64,000 nt of DNA from Nocardioides faecalis (GCF_018388425.1 NZ_CP074406.1:1302001-1366000); one strand, 5' to 3'; shown: positions 9,162 through 18,693, counted from the first letter of the stretch. Numbers and translations are program-made. The notes: a model not told the origin generated them from the sequence alone.

Positions 9162-10739
9162 TCAGGTGATCTCGGGCAGCTCCTGCGCCGCGCCCAGCAG
9201 CGCCCGGAACGGGTCGCCCCGCCGGGCGAGCCGGTCGAGCACCGTGCGGATTGTCCAGCGGTCGGGCCGCAGGTCCGGGTCGTCGAGCTCGCTCCACGAG
9301 ATCGGCACCGACACCGGCGCGCCGGGCCGGGGCCGGGGCGAGTAGGGCGCCACCAGCGTCTTGTTCACCGCGTTCTGGGTGAAGTCCAGCCGGGCCAGGC
9401 CCTCGCGCTGCTTGACCTCCCACTTCCAGCTCACCAGCTCCGGCACCACCTTGCCGACGGTCCGCGACAGGCGCTCCACCCAGGCCCGGGTGTCGTCGAA
9501 GGTGTAGCCACCCACCACCGGCACCCAGATCTGGATGCCGCGGCTGCCGGTCACCTTCGCCCGGGCCGTGACGCCGAGGTGCTCCAGCGCGGTGCGGTGC
9601 AACCGGGCGAGGGTGAGCAGCTCCTCCCAGCTGGTGCGCTCGCCGGGGTCGAGGTCGATGAGGGCGTACGTCGGCTCCTCGGGTGCCGTCGTCCGGGAGG
9701 TCCACGGGTGCCACTCCAGGCCGCCGAAGTTGGCGGCCCACACCAGGGTGGCCGGCTCGTCGACGACGACGTACGTCGTGGTCTCGCCGGCGCCCGCGTC
9801 GGGGTTGTCCCACGCGCCGACCCAGTCCGGGGCGTGGTCGGGCCGTGCCTTGTGCCAGAAGCCCTTGCCCTCGACGCCGTCGGGGTAGCGGTGCAGGTTC
9901 ACGGCGCGGCCCTCGAGGTAGGGCACCACCACAGGTGCCACCCGCGCCGTGTAGGCGAGCAGCTCGCGCTTGGTGATCGGTGGCTCTCCGTCGGCGCCGG
10001 GGAACAGCACCTTGTCCAGGTTGGTCACCTTCAGCCGGCGGCCGAAGACCGCCCAGGTGCCGGATCCGCCGAGGTCGGCGAGCGCGTCGATGGCTTCGCC
10101 CGGCAGCGGCTCGGGCAGCAGCGAGACCTCGGCCTCGGCGGCCGGGGCGTCCGAGCGCCAGGCCCGGTCGGGGTCCTCGGCCACCTCGGCGTTGGTGCGT
10201 CCGCTCAGCACCGAGCGCGGGTGCGCCTCGGGTTCCCAGCCCGGTACGGCGTGCTCGTCGTGCTTGTGCCGCAGCATCCAGGACTCCCGCTCACCGTCCG
10301 TGCCGGTGCGCACCAGCACCAGCCGGCCGCGCAGCTTGCGTCCGTGCATCTCGGCGTGCAGCTCGCCCGCGGCCACGGCGGCCGCCGGGTCGTCGGTGTG
10401 CACCGGCTCCCAGGTGCCGGCGTCCCACACGACCACGTCACCGCCGCCGTACTCGCCGCTGGGGATGATGCCCTCGAAGTGCAGGTACTCCACGGGGTGG
10501 TCCTCGACGTGCACGGCGAGCCGGCGCACGTCCGGGTCCAGCGTGGGGCCCTTGGGCACCGCCCAGCTCACCAGCACGCCGTCGATCTCGAAGCGCAGGT
10601 CGTAGTGCAGGCGGCTCGCCCGGTGCCGCTGCACCACGAAGCGGCGCCCCGCGCCCGGCCGGGCGCCCTCGCCCTCGGGCTCGGGCGTCCGCGCGAAGTC
10701 GCGCATCCGGCGGTAGCGCTCGAGGGGGTCGCCGCTCAT
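9162..10739 (-). CDS. ligD: LigD-type protein: 3'-phosphoesterase plus polymerase, no ligase domain
   Basis: A 525-residue repair protein. The N-terminal phosphoesterase domain (about 30-175) shows FVVQRHRASRLHYDLRFE, VPKGPTLDP, HVEDHPVEYLHFEGIIPSGEYGGG and the later MHGRKLRGRLVLVR. The AEP-type polymerase domain (about 220-515) shows LTNLDKVLFPG-like text (VTNLDKVLFP), HRYPDGVEGKGFWHK, the metal-binding DLDPGERTSWEEL and SRGIQIWVP. These domains process ends in Ku-dependent non-homologous end joining. The ATP-dependent ligase domain of mycobacterial LigD is absent, so a separate ligase would be needed. The start at 10739 (MSGDPLERY) is preferred to an ATG 33 bp upstream. Ku is not in the window. 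Confidence 0.88.
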   Translation of the reverse strand: MSGDPLERYRRMRDFARTPEPEGEGARPGAGRRFVVQRHRASRLHYDLRFEIDGVLVSWAVPKGPTLDPDVRRLAVHVEDHPVEYLHFEGIIPSGEYGGGDVVVWDAGTWEPVHTDDPAAAVAAGELHAEMHGRKLRGRLVLVRTGTDGERESWMLRHKHDEHAVPGWEPEAHPRSVLSGRTNAEVAEDPDRAWRSDAPAAEAEVSLLPEPLPGEAIDALADLGGSGTWAVFGRRLKVTNLDKVLFPGADGEPPITKRELLAYTARVAPVVVPYLEGRAVNLHRYPDGVEGKGFWHKARPDHAPDWVGAWDNPDAGAGETTTYVVVDEPATLVWAANFGGLEWHPWTSRTTAPEEPTYALIDLDPGERTSWEELLTLARLHRTALEHLGVTARAKVTGSRGIQIWVPVVGGYTFDDTRAWVERLSRTVGKVVPELVSWKWEVKQREGLARLDFTQNAVNKTLVAPYSPRPRPGAPVSVPISWSELDDPDLRPDRWTIRTVLDRLARRGDPFRALLGAAQELPEIT

Positions 10740-10848
10740 GCGTGCTCGGTGCCCCGAGCAGCAGTGCCGCAACCGTGGGCGGTGGCGCCCACGGTCGCGG
10801 CGTCTGGGTCAGGGCGCCTTCGAGGTGGCGCCCCGTATTCGCGGTGGC

Positions 10849-11436
<588 letters not shown>

Positions 11437-11506
11437 GGCTCCACGGTGGACGGCGTCTCTGTGCCCTTGCTGTGCTCGTGCCGTGACCGGAGCATGAGCG
11501 GATTCC

Positions 11507-11533
11507 CACAGAGATCGCATAGCAACGACACAG
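11507..11533. promoter_or_regulatory. Three 11-bp-spaced direct repeats, probable response-regulator operator
   Basis: CACAG at 11507-11511, CATAG at 11518-11522 and CACAG at 11529-11533 are each separated by 6 bp, giving a helical 11-bp period. They lie between the divergent Gln-repeat gene and the response-regulator gene. Tandem direct repeats with this spacing are the usual binding layout for OmpR/PhoB-family regulators, so autoregulation and control of the divergent gene is inferred. Confidence 0.6.
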
Positions 11534-11555
11534 GATCGTGGGTGAGCATGGACGC

Positions 11556-12266
11556 ATGAGCGAGACCCGTCCGGACGGCACCCCGCTGCGTGCCCTCGTC
11601 GTGGACGACGAGGTGAACATCGCAGAGCTCGTGGCCATGGCGCTGCGTTACGAGGGGTGGGTCGTCGACACCGCGGGCAGCGGCGCGGAGGCGGTCGCCT
11701 CCGCACGCGAGCACGCGCCGGACGTCGTCGTGCTCGACATCATGCTGCCGGACATGGACGGCATGGAGGTGCTGCGCCGGATCCGTGCCGGGGCGCCCCA
11801 TGTGCCGGTGCTCTTCCTCACCGCGCGGGACGCGGTGGAGGACCGGGTCGCCGGGCTGACCGCCGGCGGCGACGACTACGTGACCAAGCCGTTCTCGCTG
11901 GAGGAGCTGGTCGCCCGGCTCCGCGCGCTGGTACGACGCGCCGGCACCGCGATCGAGCAGGGCCGCTCGGTGCTCGTGGTCGGCGACCTGGTGCTCGACG
12001 AGGACAGCCGCGAGGTGACGCGTGGCGGTGAGGACATCTCCCTGACCGCGACCGAGTTCGAGCTGTTGCGCTACCTGATGCGCAACCCGCGCCGGGTGCT
12101 CAGCAAGGCGCAGATCCTCGACCGGGTCTGGAACTACGACTTCGGCGGCCAGGCCAACGTGGTCGAGCTCTACATCTCCTACCTGCGCAAGAAGATCGAC
12201 GCTGGGCGGGCGCCGATGATCCACACGATGCGCGGAGTGGGCTACGTGCTGAAGCCGGCGACCTGA
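11556..12266 (+). CDS. OmpR-family response regulator
   Basis: A 236-residue two-domain regulator. The receiver domain (about 13-125) has the acidic pair VVDDE near 16-20, the phospho-acceptor Asp61 in VVVLDIMLPDMDG, a Thr in LFLTARD and Lys in VTKPFS. The winged-helix domain (about 140-235) has LTATEFELLRYLMRNPRRVLSK and TMRGVGYVLK. The ATG at 11556 has GGTGAG 9 nt upstream and is preferred to an in-frame GTG at 11538. Its stop overlaps the sensor kinase start (ATGA). Likely targets are itself and the divergent Gln-repeat protein. Confidence 0.93.
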   Translation: MSETRPDGTPLRALVVDDEVNIAELVAMALRYEGWVVDTAGSGAEAVASAREHAPDVVVLDIMLPDMDGMEVLRRIRAGAPHVPVLFLTARDAVEDRVAGLTAGGDDYVTKPFSLEELVARLRALVRRAGTAIEQGRSVLVVGDLVLDEDSREVTRGGEDISLTATEFELLRYLMRNPRRVLSKAQILDRVWNYDFGGQANVVELYISYLRKKIDAGRAPMIHTMRGVGYVLKPAT

Positions 12267-13804
12267 TGCGCCGCACCGCCGGTCCCCCCGGGCCCGGCTG
12301 GCCCCACTCCCTGGCCTCGCGGCTGGTGGTGACCGCGGTCGCGCTGGTCGCCGTCGTCTCGCTGCTGATCGGCACGGTGACCACGCTGGCCATGCGGGCG
12401 TGGCTGACCGACCGCCTCGACGGCGACGTCACGGCTGCGCTGTCGCGGATGACGGGGCCGCGCACCCCGCCGCTGGGCCCGCCTGAATCCGGCCGGGACT
12501 CCGAGGACCGCCGCGGCTTCGGGGTCCAGGTGGGGATGCTCATCGTCTTCCCCGACGAGGACGGCACCCCCGGCGTCGTCGTCGACGGTGACGGCGAGCT
12601 GCGCAGCCTGGAGTCGGCGGCCTCCGAGGAGGTGGCCGAGGTGGCCGACACCACCGAGGCCCACACCCTGGAGGTGACCGACGTCGGCCGCTACCGAGTC
12701 CTGGCCGGTGAGGACCGCTTCGGCCAGACGGTGGTGGTGGGTCTGCCGACCCGCGACGTCGACGACACGACGGCCTCGCTGGTGCGGTGGGAGGCGGTGC
12801 TCACCCTGCTCGGCGTCCTTGCCGCCTCGGTGGCCGGCACGATCGTGGTGCGCCGCCAGCTGCGGCCGCTGACGGAGGTCGCCGCCACCGCGCGCGCCGC
12901 GGCGGCGCTGCCGCTGGGATCGGGGGAGATCGCGATCGCCGAGCGGGTCCCCGAGCGCCTGACGGATCCCCGCACGGAGGCCGGACAGGTCGGCGCCGCG
13001 CTCAACCAGCTCCTCGCCCACGTCGAGTCCTCGCTCTCGGCCAGGCACCGCAGCGAGCAGCAGGTCCGTCGGTTCGTCGCCGACGCCTCGCATGAGCTGC
13101 GCACCCCGCTGACCACCATCGTGGGCTACACCGAGCTGGCCCGGCACCGCGGCGACCCGCAGACGGTCGGCCTGGCCCTGGCCAAGGTGGAGGAGGAGGC
13201 GGGGCGGATGACCGCGCTGGTGGAGGACATGCTGCTGCTCGCCCGACTCGACTCCGGACGCCCGCTCGCCGCCGAGCCGGTCGACCTGTCCCGGCTGCTG
13301 CTGGAGGTCGTCGACGACGCCCGGGTGGTGGCCCCCGACCACCGCTGGCAGATCGAGCTGCCAGCGGACGGCGAACCGGTCGAGGTCGTCGGCGACCCGC
13401 AGCGGCTGCGCCAGGTGGCGACCAACCTGCTGGGGAACGCCCGCAAGTACACCCCGGCCGGCACCACCGTCACCGTCACCGTCCGCCCGGACGGGTTCGA
13501 CGTGCACGACGACGGCCCCGGCTTCCCACCCGACCTGCGCGAGACCGCCTTCGAACGGTTCACCCGCGGCGACGCGGGACGCCAGCGCGGCGACGGCGTC
13601 GGCCTCGGCCTCGCCCTGGTGCAAGCCATCGTCGCGGCCCATGGCGGCACGGTGGAGCTGTCCAGCGTCCCGGGCGACACCCGGATCCAGGTCCGCCTCG
13701 GACACCCGGAGGCACCACCGGAACCGGAGGCACCGGAGGCACCGGTGGGACCGGAGGACCGGGGGAGCCGGGAGGACCTCCGCCCTCCCCGTGAGCGGCC
13801 GTAA
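12266..13804 (+). CDS. Sensor histidine kinase
   Basis: A 512-residue membrane kinase, partner of the preceding regulator. A first membrane segment at about 22-45 is followed by an extracellular sensor of about 130 residues and a second membrane segment near 175-195. A HAMP linker comes next, then a HisKA domain with phospho-acceptor His276 in DASHELRTPLTTI. The ATP-binding domain carries the N box (NLLGNARKY), a G1 box (DDGPGF) and GVGLGLALVQAIV. The last 35 residues are a Pro/Glu-rich tail. The ligand is unknown. Confidence 0.93.
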   Translation: MRRTAGPPGPGWPHSLASRLVVTAVALVAVVSLLIGTVTTLAMRAWLTDRLDGDVTAALSRMTGPRTPPLGPPESGRDSEDRRGFGVQVGMLIVFPDEDGTPGVVVDGDGELRSLESAASEEVAEVADTTEAHTLEVTDVGRYRVLAGEDRFGQTVVVGLPTRDVDDTTASLVRWEAVLTLLGVLAASVAGTIVVRRQLRPLTEVAATARAAAALPLGSGEIAIAERVPERLTDPRTEAGQVGAALNQLLAHVESSLSARHRSEQQVRRFVADASHELRTPLTTIVGYTELARHRGDPQTVGLALAKVEEEAGRMTALVEDMLLLARLDSGRPLAAEPVDLSRLLLEVVDDARVVAPDHRWQIELPADGEPVEVVGDPQRLRQVATNLLGNARKYTPAGTTVTVTVRPDGFDVHDDGPGFPPDLRETAFERFTRGDAGRQRGDGVGLGLALVQAIVAAHGGTVELSSVPGDTRIQVRLGHPEAPPEPEAPEAPVGPEDRGSREDLRPPRERP

Positions 13805-13833
13805 CCGGCCTGCGACCGGGCGGGTGTCGTGGT

Positions 13834-14169
13834 TCAGCCGGTCCGCGGCGCGTACATGATCACCGCCACGCCCACCAGGCAGCACAGGGTGCCCGCGACG
13901 TCGTACCGGTCGGGGCGGAAGCCGTCCAGCGCCATGCCCCACAGCAGCGAGCCGGCGACGAAGACCCCGCCGTACGCCGCCAGGATCCGACCGAAGTTCG
14001 CATCGGGCTGCAGCGTCGCGACGAAGCCGTAGATCCCGAGCGCGATCACACCGGCCCCGATCCACAACCAACCCCGGTGCTCGCGCACGCCCTGCCACAC
14101 CAGCCACGCGCCGCCGATCTCGGCGAGCGCGGCGGCGAGGAAGAGGGCGATGGAGCGCGCGGTGTCCAT
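13834..14169 (-). CDS. UPF0060 (YnfA-like) small membrane protein
   Basis: A 111-residue protein with four predicted membrane segments. It matches the YnfA/UPF0060 pattern: [15 protein letters not shown] near the start, [23 protein letters not shown] in the middle and [20 protein letters not shown] at the end. The family is distantly related to small multidrug-resistance proteins and its substrate is not established. ATG 14169 fits the family length best. In-frame ATGs at 14178 and 14181 would add three or four residues. Confidence 0.88.
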   Translation of the reverse strand: MDTARSIALFLAAALAEIGGAWLVWQGVREHRGWLWIGAGVIALGIYGFVATLQPDANFGRILAAYGGVFVAGSLLWGMALDGFRPDRYDVAGTLCCLVGVAVIMYAPRTG

Positions 14170-14235
14170 GGGCCGCATCATCGCAGTCGCGCCGCCGTGC
14201 CGGGTGCGCCCGCGTCGTGCGGGTACCGCTTCCTC

Positions 14236-14670
14236 ATGGTCTCCAAACTCGCCATCGGGCTGCTGGCCGTGCAGGTGCTGCTGGGGGGCTACCTCTTCTC
14301 CTACCTGCTGAGCGCGGGCCAGCCGCGCGCCACCGCGCGGGCCACCCGGATCTCGGACCCGGTCTCCGCGCTGCACCTGCTGGCGGCGCTCGCCGCCCTG
14401 GCGCTGTGGATGATCTACCAGGCCGGTCATGACATCGCCTTCGCCTGGGCGACGCTGGGGGTGCTGGCGCTGACCGCCGCCGGCGGCATGACGATGGCGG
14501 TGAAGACGCTGGCGGAGCCGCCGATCCTCGAAGGCGTCGTGTCCGAGGACCCGGCGGACGCCCGGGTCGCCGAGAGCCAGATCCCGCGCCCGGCGATCTA
14601 CCTGCACGGCGTGATCTTCCTGATGGCCGGCGCGTGCGTCCTGCTGGTCTCCCTGGGCCTGGCGGACTGA
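14236..14670 (+). CDS. Four-helix integral membrane protein of unknown function
   Basis: A 144-residue protein with four hydrophobic segments at about 4-24, 44-62, 70-92 and 118-140, joined by short loops. The loop after helix three is acidic ([12 protein letters not shown]). The conserved-looking HLLAAL and YLHGVIF patches on helices two and four could coordinate a cofactor or ion, but I recognise no family. Its neighbours are the divergent YnfA-like gene and a convergent tRNA, and give no hint of function. Confidence 0.68.
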   Translation: MVSKLAIGLLAVQVLLGGYLFSYLLSAGQPRATARATRISDPVSALHLLAALAALALWMIYQAGHDIAFAWATLGVLALTAAGGMTMAVKTLAEPPILEGVVSEDPADARVAESQIPRPAIYLHGVIFLMAGACVLLVSLGLAD

Positions 14671-14687
14671 CCGCGAGGGGGAGTGCG

Positions 14688-14761
14688 TAGGGCGGGTGGG
14701 GCTCGAACCCACGACCCAAGGATTATGAGTCCTCTGCTCTGACCGACTGAGCTACCGCCCC
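14688..14761 (-). tRNA. tRNA-Met (CAT), possibly tRNA-Ile2
   Basis: The sequence folds as a 74-nt cloverleaf on the minus strand. The acceptor GGGGCGG pairs with CCGCCCT (G1-U72 at the end), with discriminator A. The anticodon loop is CTCATAA with anticodon CAT, and the T arm is GTGGG-TTCGAGC-CCCAC. The CAT anticodon and a non-initiator body leave two possibilities, elongator Met or Ile2 with a modified C34. Sequence alone does not settle this. Confidence 0.88.
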
Positions 14762-14789
14762 TAGGTGCGGGCTCACCCTAGAGCAGCGC

Positions 14790-15536
14790 TCAGTCGCCCC
14801 AGCCCATGGGCAACACCTCGAACGGCGCCGCGAACCGGGTGCCGAGGCGAGACCCGGCGCTGTGGGCCATCCCCTCCAGGAACTCGCGCGGGTCCCAGTT
14901 CTCCCAGCCGAGACCCTCGATGTAGGCCGCGTGGGCCTCCAGCGAGGCCACGCCGGCGTCGAAGGAGTCGGTGGTGTCGACGGCGTGGGTGGCCTGCGGC
15001 GAGCCGAACGCCCACACCGCCCGCACCCCGCCCCAGGGCTCGGCGCCCTCGGCGACCTGCTCGGGGAACACCCACCGGTTGCCGGCGTCGCGGACCGCGT
15101 CCAGCACGGCGCGCCCGACGGCGATGTGGTCGGCCTGGTTGAGGTTGCGACCGCCCCAGGTGTCGCGGAAGTTGCCGGTGATCACGATCTCGGGCCGGTG
15201 GGCGCGGACGACGGCCGCGAGCCGGCGACGCAGCGCGACGCCGTACTCGAGGATGCCGTCCGGCTCGCGCAGGAAGTCCACGACGTCGACCCCGACGATC
15301 CGCGCGGACTCCACCTGCTCGGCCTCACGGACCTCCCGGCAGGTCTCGGGGTCGAGGCCGTCGATGCCGGCCTCGCCGCTGGTCACCATGCAGTAGACGA
15401 CCGACTTGCCCTGGCCGGTCCACCGTGCCACCGCGGCGGCCGCGCCGAACTCCATGTCGTCGGGGTGCGCCACGAGGCACAGCGCGCGTTCCCAGTCCTC
15501 GTCGAGCGGGGCGAGCGGGCTCGGGTCAGGGCTCAT
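14790..15536 (-). CDS. PIG-L family deacetylase
   Basis: A 248-residue zinc-dependent amidase of the PIG-L/LmbE family. It has the metal-binding AHPDDMEFG motif at about 23-31, and the conserved NQADHIAVGRAVLDAV carrying the third ligand. Family members remove an N-acetyl group from glycans or small metabolites such as the mycothiol precursor, but this copy lacks features that would fix its substrate. The start MSPDPSPLAP is chosen because it precedes the conserved core by a normal distance. It is divergent from the adenine methylase gene. Confidence 0.85.
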   Translation of the reverse strand: MSPDPSPLAPLDEDWERALCLVAHPDDMEFGAAAAVARWTGQGKSVVYCMVTSGEAGIDGLDPETCREVREAEQVESARIVGVDVVDFLREPDGILEYGVALRRRLAAVVRAHRPEIVITGNFRDTWGGRNLNQADHIAVGRAVLDAVRDAGNRWVFPEQVAEGAEPWGGVRAVWAFGSPQATHAVDTTDSFDAGVASLEAHAAYIEGLGWENWDPREFLEGMAHSAGSRLGTRFAAPFEVLPMGWGD

Positions 15537-15590
15537 CGTTCGAGCATGGCACGCCGCACGGACCTGCGCCCGCGCACGGCCGGGGCGCCC

Positions 15591-15596
15591 TACGCT
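15591..15596 (+). promoter_or_regulatory. -10 box of a leaderless promoter before the methylase
   Basis: TACGCT lies 6 nt before the GTG at 15603, the same arrangement seen at many other starts in this window. It supports the GTG rather than upstream in-frame starts. Confidence 0.45.
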
Positions 15597-15602
15597 GCAC
15601 GC

Positions 15603-16664
15603 GTGATCAAGTACCTCGGCTCCAAGCGCACGCTGGTGCCGATGCTGGGGGAGATGGCGGTCGCCGTCGGGGCCCGCACCGCCGTGGACCTGTTCACCGG
15701 CACCACCCGGGTGGCCCAGGAGCTCAAGCGGCGCGGCCTGCACGTCACCGCGGCGGACGTGGCGTCGTACTCGGAGGTGCTCAGCGACTGCTACGTCGCC
15801 ACCGATGCCGACCGCGTGGACCTCGCTGCGCTGGACGCCGAGCTGGAGCGGCTGGCCGCGCTGCCGGGCGAGCGCGGCTACGTCACCGAGACCTTCTGCG
15901 AGCAGGCGCGCTTCTTCCAGCCCAAGAACGGGCTGCGGATCGACGCCGTGCGGGCCGCCATCGAGCGCGACCACCCGCCCGGCAGCCCGCTGCGACCGAT
16001 CCTGCTGACCAGCCTGATGCTTGCCGCCGACCGGGTCGACTCGACCACCGGCATCCAGATGGCCTACCTCAAGCAGTGGTCGCCGCGGTCCCACGCCGAT
16101 CTCGAGCTGCGCCGTCCCGTGCTGCTCAGCGGCGCCGGACGCACCGTGGCCGGCGACGTGCTCGACACCGTCGACAGCGTGGGGCCGGTCGACCTCGCCT
16201 ACGTCGACCCGCCGTACAACCAGCACCGCTACTTCGCGAACTACCACATCTGGGAGACCCTGGTCCGCTGGGACGCTCCCGAGCACTACGGCGTCGCCTG
16301 CAAGCGGGTCGACACCCGTGAGCAGCGCAGCGCCTTCAACAGCCGCCGCACCATGCCGGCGGCGCTCGCCGACGTCCTCGGCCGGATCTCGGCGGAGGTC
16401 GTGATCGTCTCCTACAACGACGAGTCCTGGATGAGCGCGGACGAGATGACGGCGGCGCTGCGGCAGGCCGGCCACGAGGAGGTGGCGATCCTCGGCTTCG
16501 ACTCCAAGCGGTACGTCGGCGCGAAGATCGGCATCCACAACCGCGACGGCGTGCGGGTCGGCCAGGTGGGGCGGCTGCGCAACGTCGAGTACCTGTTCGT
16601 CGCGGGACCGGCGGAGAAGGTCGCCGCGGCGCTCAATGCGGGCGCGCCTTCCCTCCAGCGATGA
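15603..16664 (+). CDS. Solitary D12-class DNA adenine methyltransferase
   Basis: A 353-residue protein of the Dam/D12 class. It starts MIKYLGSKRTLVP (binding of the methyl donor AdoMet), followed by VDLFTGTTRVAQELKRRG, and carries the catalytic DPPYNQHRYFANYHIWETL near 205-224. Later motifs include VIVSYNDESWMS. It should methylate N6 of adenine in a short DNA site. No restriction nuclease lies next to it, so it is an orphan or regulatory methylase. Its base composition matches the flanking core genes. The last 32 bp overlap the convergent gene downstream. Confidence 0.88.
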   Translation: MIKYLGSKRTLVPMLGEMAVAVGARTAVDLFTGTTRVAQELKRRGLHVTAADVASYSEVLSDCYVATDADRVDLAALDAELERLAALPGERGYVTETFCEQARFFQPKNGLRIDAVRAAIERDHPPGSPLRPILLTSLMLAADRVDSTTGIQMAYLKQWSPRSHADLELRRPVLLSGAGRTVAGDVLDTVDSVGPVDLAYVDPPYNQHRYFANYHIWETLVRWDAPEHYGVACKRVDTREQRSAFNSRRTMPAALADVLGRISAEVVIVSYNDESWMSADEMTAALRQAGHEEVAILGFDSKRYVGAKIGIHNRDGVRVGQVGRLRNVEYLFVAGPAEKVAAALNAGAPSLQR

Positions 16665-17181
16665 GGAAGCTGTCGCCGCGCTTCACCAGCCGCAGCGTGA
16701 CCTCCTCGGTGCGGGGCCGCCCGGAGTAGGAGTAGGTGTAGGTGTAGGTCACCGAGAGGGTGTCCGGGTCGCCCTCGACCTCGAGGATGCGCGGGTCGGA
16801 GATCCTCGACCACACCTCGAGGTACCGCGGGCTGGCCCCGCGGTAGTCGGCGGTCAGCAGGGCCAGGCCCCGCTTCGGGTTCCGGCTCGCGATGCGCACG
16901 TAGGCGCGCGCGAACCTCTCCAGCGCCTTGTCGTCGACCGGCTCCGCCGACGCCGTGGCGGTCGGCTTCTCCTCAGCGGCGCCCTTGCCGTCGGCAGCCG
17001 GAGCGCCACCCTCGGCGACGGAACGGTCCCCGGTCGAGTCGTCGGAGCCCGGGCCGCCGAAGAACATCAGGTAGGCACCGAGCAGGCCGAAGCAGAGGAC
17101 TCCGACAGCGGTGAGCACCAGGCCGGAGACCCGGGGACGCCCCTGCGGCTCCGCTCCCGCCCGACGCCGCGCCTCGGTCAT
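16633..17181 (-). CDS. Single-pass membrane protein, paralogue of the neighbouring kinase ectodomain
   Basis: A 182-residue protein with a cytoplasmic Arg-rich N terminus, one membrane segment at about 21-42 and a charged linker. An extracellular domain follows at about 85-178, with LERFARAYVRIASRNPKRG, GDPDTLSVTYTYTYSYSG and EEVTLRLVKRGDSFLIAGG. That domain aligns along its length with the outer domain of the kinase encoded just upstream, so the pair arose by duplication. It may compete with or cooperate with the kinase in sensing the same signal. The gap between the two genes is 3 bp, so they are co-transcribed. Confidence 0.78.
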   Translation of the reverse strand: MTEARRRAGAEPQGRPRVSGLVLTAVGVLCFGLLGAYLMFFGGPGSDDSTGDRSVAEGGAPAADGKGAAEEKPTATASAEPVDDKALERFARAYVRIASRNPKRGLALLTADYRGASPRYLEVWSRISDPRILEVEGDPDTLSVTYTYTYSYSGRPRTEEVTLRLVKRGDSFLIAGGKARPH

Positions 17182-17184
17182 CGC

Positions 17185-18693
17185 TCATTGCTCCACGGGC
17201 ACCGACGACGCCCCGGCGATCAGCAGCCGGTCGCCGGACTCGACCAGGTCGAGGGTGACCTGCTCGGTCCGGCGTCCCTCGCCGGGCAGTGCGTAGGAGT
17301 AGGTGTAGGTCACCGTCATCGTGGCGGGGTCGCCGGAGACCGACAGCACCTTCGGTGAGCGCACCGAGCGCCAGAACTCCGTGTACGCCGGGCTCTCGTC
17401 CTGGTAGCCGGGGGTGAGCAGCGCGAACCCGGCCGCCGGGTCGCGGTGCGCGGTGCGGACGTAGTCCTCCGCGAACGCCTCCAGGGTCTCGGCGCTCGGG
17501 GCGGATGCGCCGGCGTCCTCGCCGACGTCCTTCCCAGCGTCGCTCGCGCCGGCGTCGGGGGACCCGGAGGCCGTGACGGCGGCCGTCGGGGACCCGCTGT
17601 GGTCACGGGTGAGGGCCACTCCGACCGCCAGCGCCGCGAGCACGGCGGTGGCGCCGACGGCGGCGATCACCCCCACATGGCGCGACCGACGCCTGCGCCG
17701 CTGTCCACCCGGGCGGGCCGGCCCGGCGCCGGGCGGGGGCGGCGGGACCAGGGGAGGCGGCGGCAGGTGAGACGGCAGCTGGAGCTGCGGCGCCTGGGAC
17801 TGTGGCGGCTGGGACGGCCGCGGGGCGGGCAGCACAGGGGCGAGGTCCAGCGCGGTGAGGTCGAGCGCGGCGGTCGCCTCGGTCTCCGTGTCCGGTCGTT
17901 CGAGCAGGTCCCGCACGGTGGCCATGTCGGGCCGCTCGTCGGGCTCCGGAGTCAGGGTGGCCGCGACCAGGGGAGCCAGCCAGCCGGCCTCGCTCGGCCG
18001 CGGCGGCGGCTCGTGGACCACCCGGTAGACCACGGCGAGGGCGCCGTTCGTCCCGTCCTCCTGGTGGTACGGCGGTCGCCCGGTGAGGGCGTGCACCAGG
18101 GTGGCGCCGAAGGACCACACGTCGCTGGCCTTGTCGGCGGTGCCGCCGCAGGCGACCTCGGGCGCCAGGTACGCCGGTGACCCGGTCACGATGCCGGTCT
18201 GGGTCAGGGTGGCGTCGTCGTCGCCGCGCGCGATGCCGAAGTCGGTGAGCTTGGCGACCCCCTCGGAGGTGACCAGGATGTTCGAGGGCTTGATGTCGCG
18301 GTGCACCACGCCGTTGTCGTGGGCGGAGGCCAGGGCGTCGGCGATCGGCGCGAGCAGCTCGGCCGCCTCGTCGGGCGACAGCGGACCGTCGGCCCGGAGG
18401 AGCTCGGAGAGTGAGCGGCCCTCGACGTGCTCCATCACCAACCAGAGCTCGTCGTCGTCCTCGACGAGGTCGAAGACGGACACCACGTGGGGGTGGCTGA
18501 CGCGGGCGGCGAGCCGGGCCTCCCGTGCGGCCCGCAGCGAGACCTCGGTGTCACCGGGACTGCGGGGGAGGCGCTTGACGGCGACGGCCCGGTCGAGCAG
18601 CTCGTCGTGGGCCAGCCAGACGGCGCCGCCGGCACCGCTCCCGAGCTCCCGCTCGAGCGCGTAGCGCTGCCCGACGTGTGTCGTGATGCTCAT
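17185..18693 (-). CDS. Transmembrane Ser/Thr protein kinase (PknB-like)
   Basis: A 502-residue kinase. The catalytic domain (about 10-270) shows LGSGAGGAVWLAHD, the ATP-binding Lys in VAVKRLPR, the catalytic loop VVHRDIKPSNILV, TDFGIARG and an activation loop ending GSPAYLAPEV. A Pro-rich juxtamembrane linker and a single membrane segment (about 348-372) lead to an extracellular domain at about 400-498. No PASTA repeats are present. The outer domain is duplicated in the protein encoded immediately downstream. The start at 18693 gives the standard kinase N terminus. Autophosphorylation on the activation loop is expected. Confidence 0.92.
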   Translation of the reverse strand: MSITTHVGQRYALERELGSGAGGAVWLAHDELLDRAVAVKRLPRSPGDTEVSLRAAREARLAARVSHPHVVSVFDLVEDDDELWLVMEHVEGRSLSELLRADGPLSPDEAAELLAPIADALASAHDNGVVHRDIKPSNILVTSEGVAKLTDFGIARGDDDATLTQTGIVTGSPAYLAPEVACGGTADKASDVWSFGATLVHALTGRPPYHQEDGTNGALAVVYRVVHEPPPRPSEAGWLAPLVAATLTPEPDERPDMATVRDLLERPDTETEATAALDLTALDLAPVLPAPRPSQPPQSQAPQLQLPSHLPPPPLVPPPPPGAGPARPGGQRRRRRSRHVGVIAAVGATAVLAALAVGVALTRDHSGSPTAAVTASGSPDAGASDAGKDVGEDAGASAPSAETLEAFAEDYVRTAHRDPAAGFALLTPGYQDESPAYTEFWRSVRSPKVLSVSGDPATMTVTYTYSYALPGEGRRTEQVTLDLVESGDRLLIAGASSVPVEQ

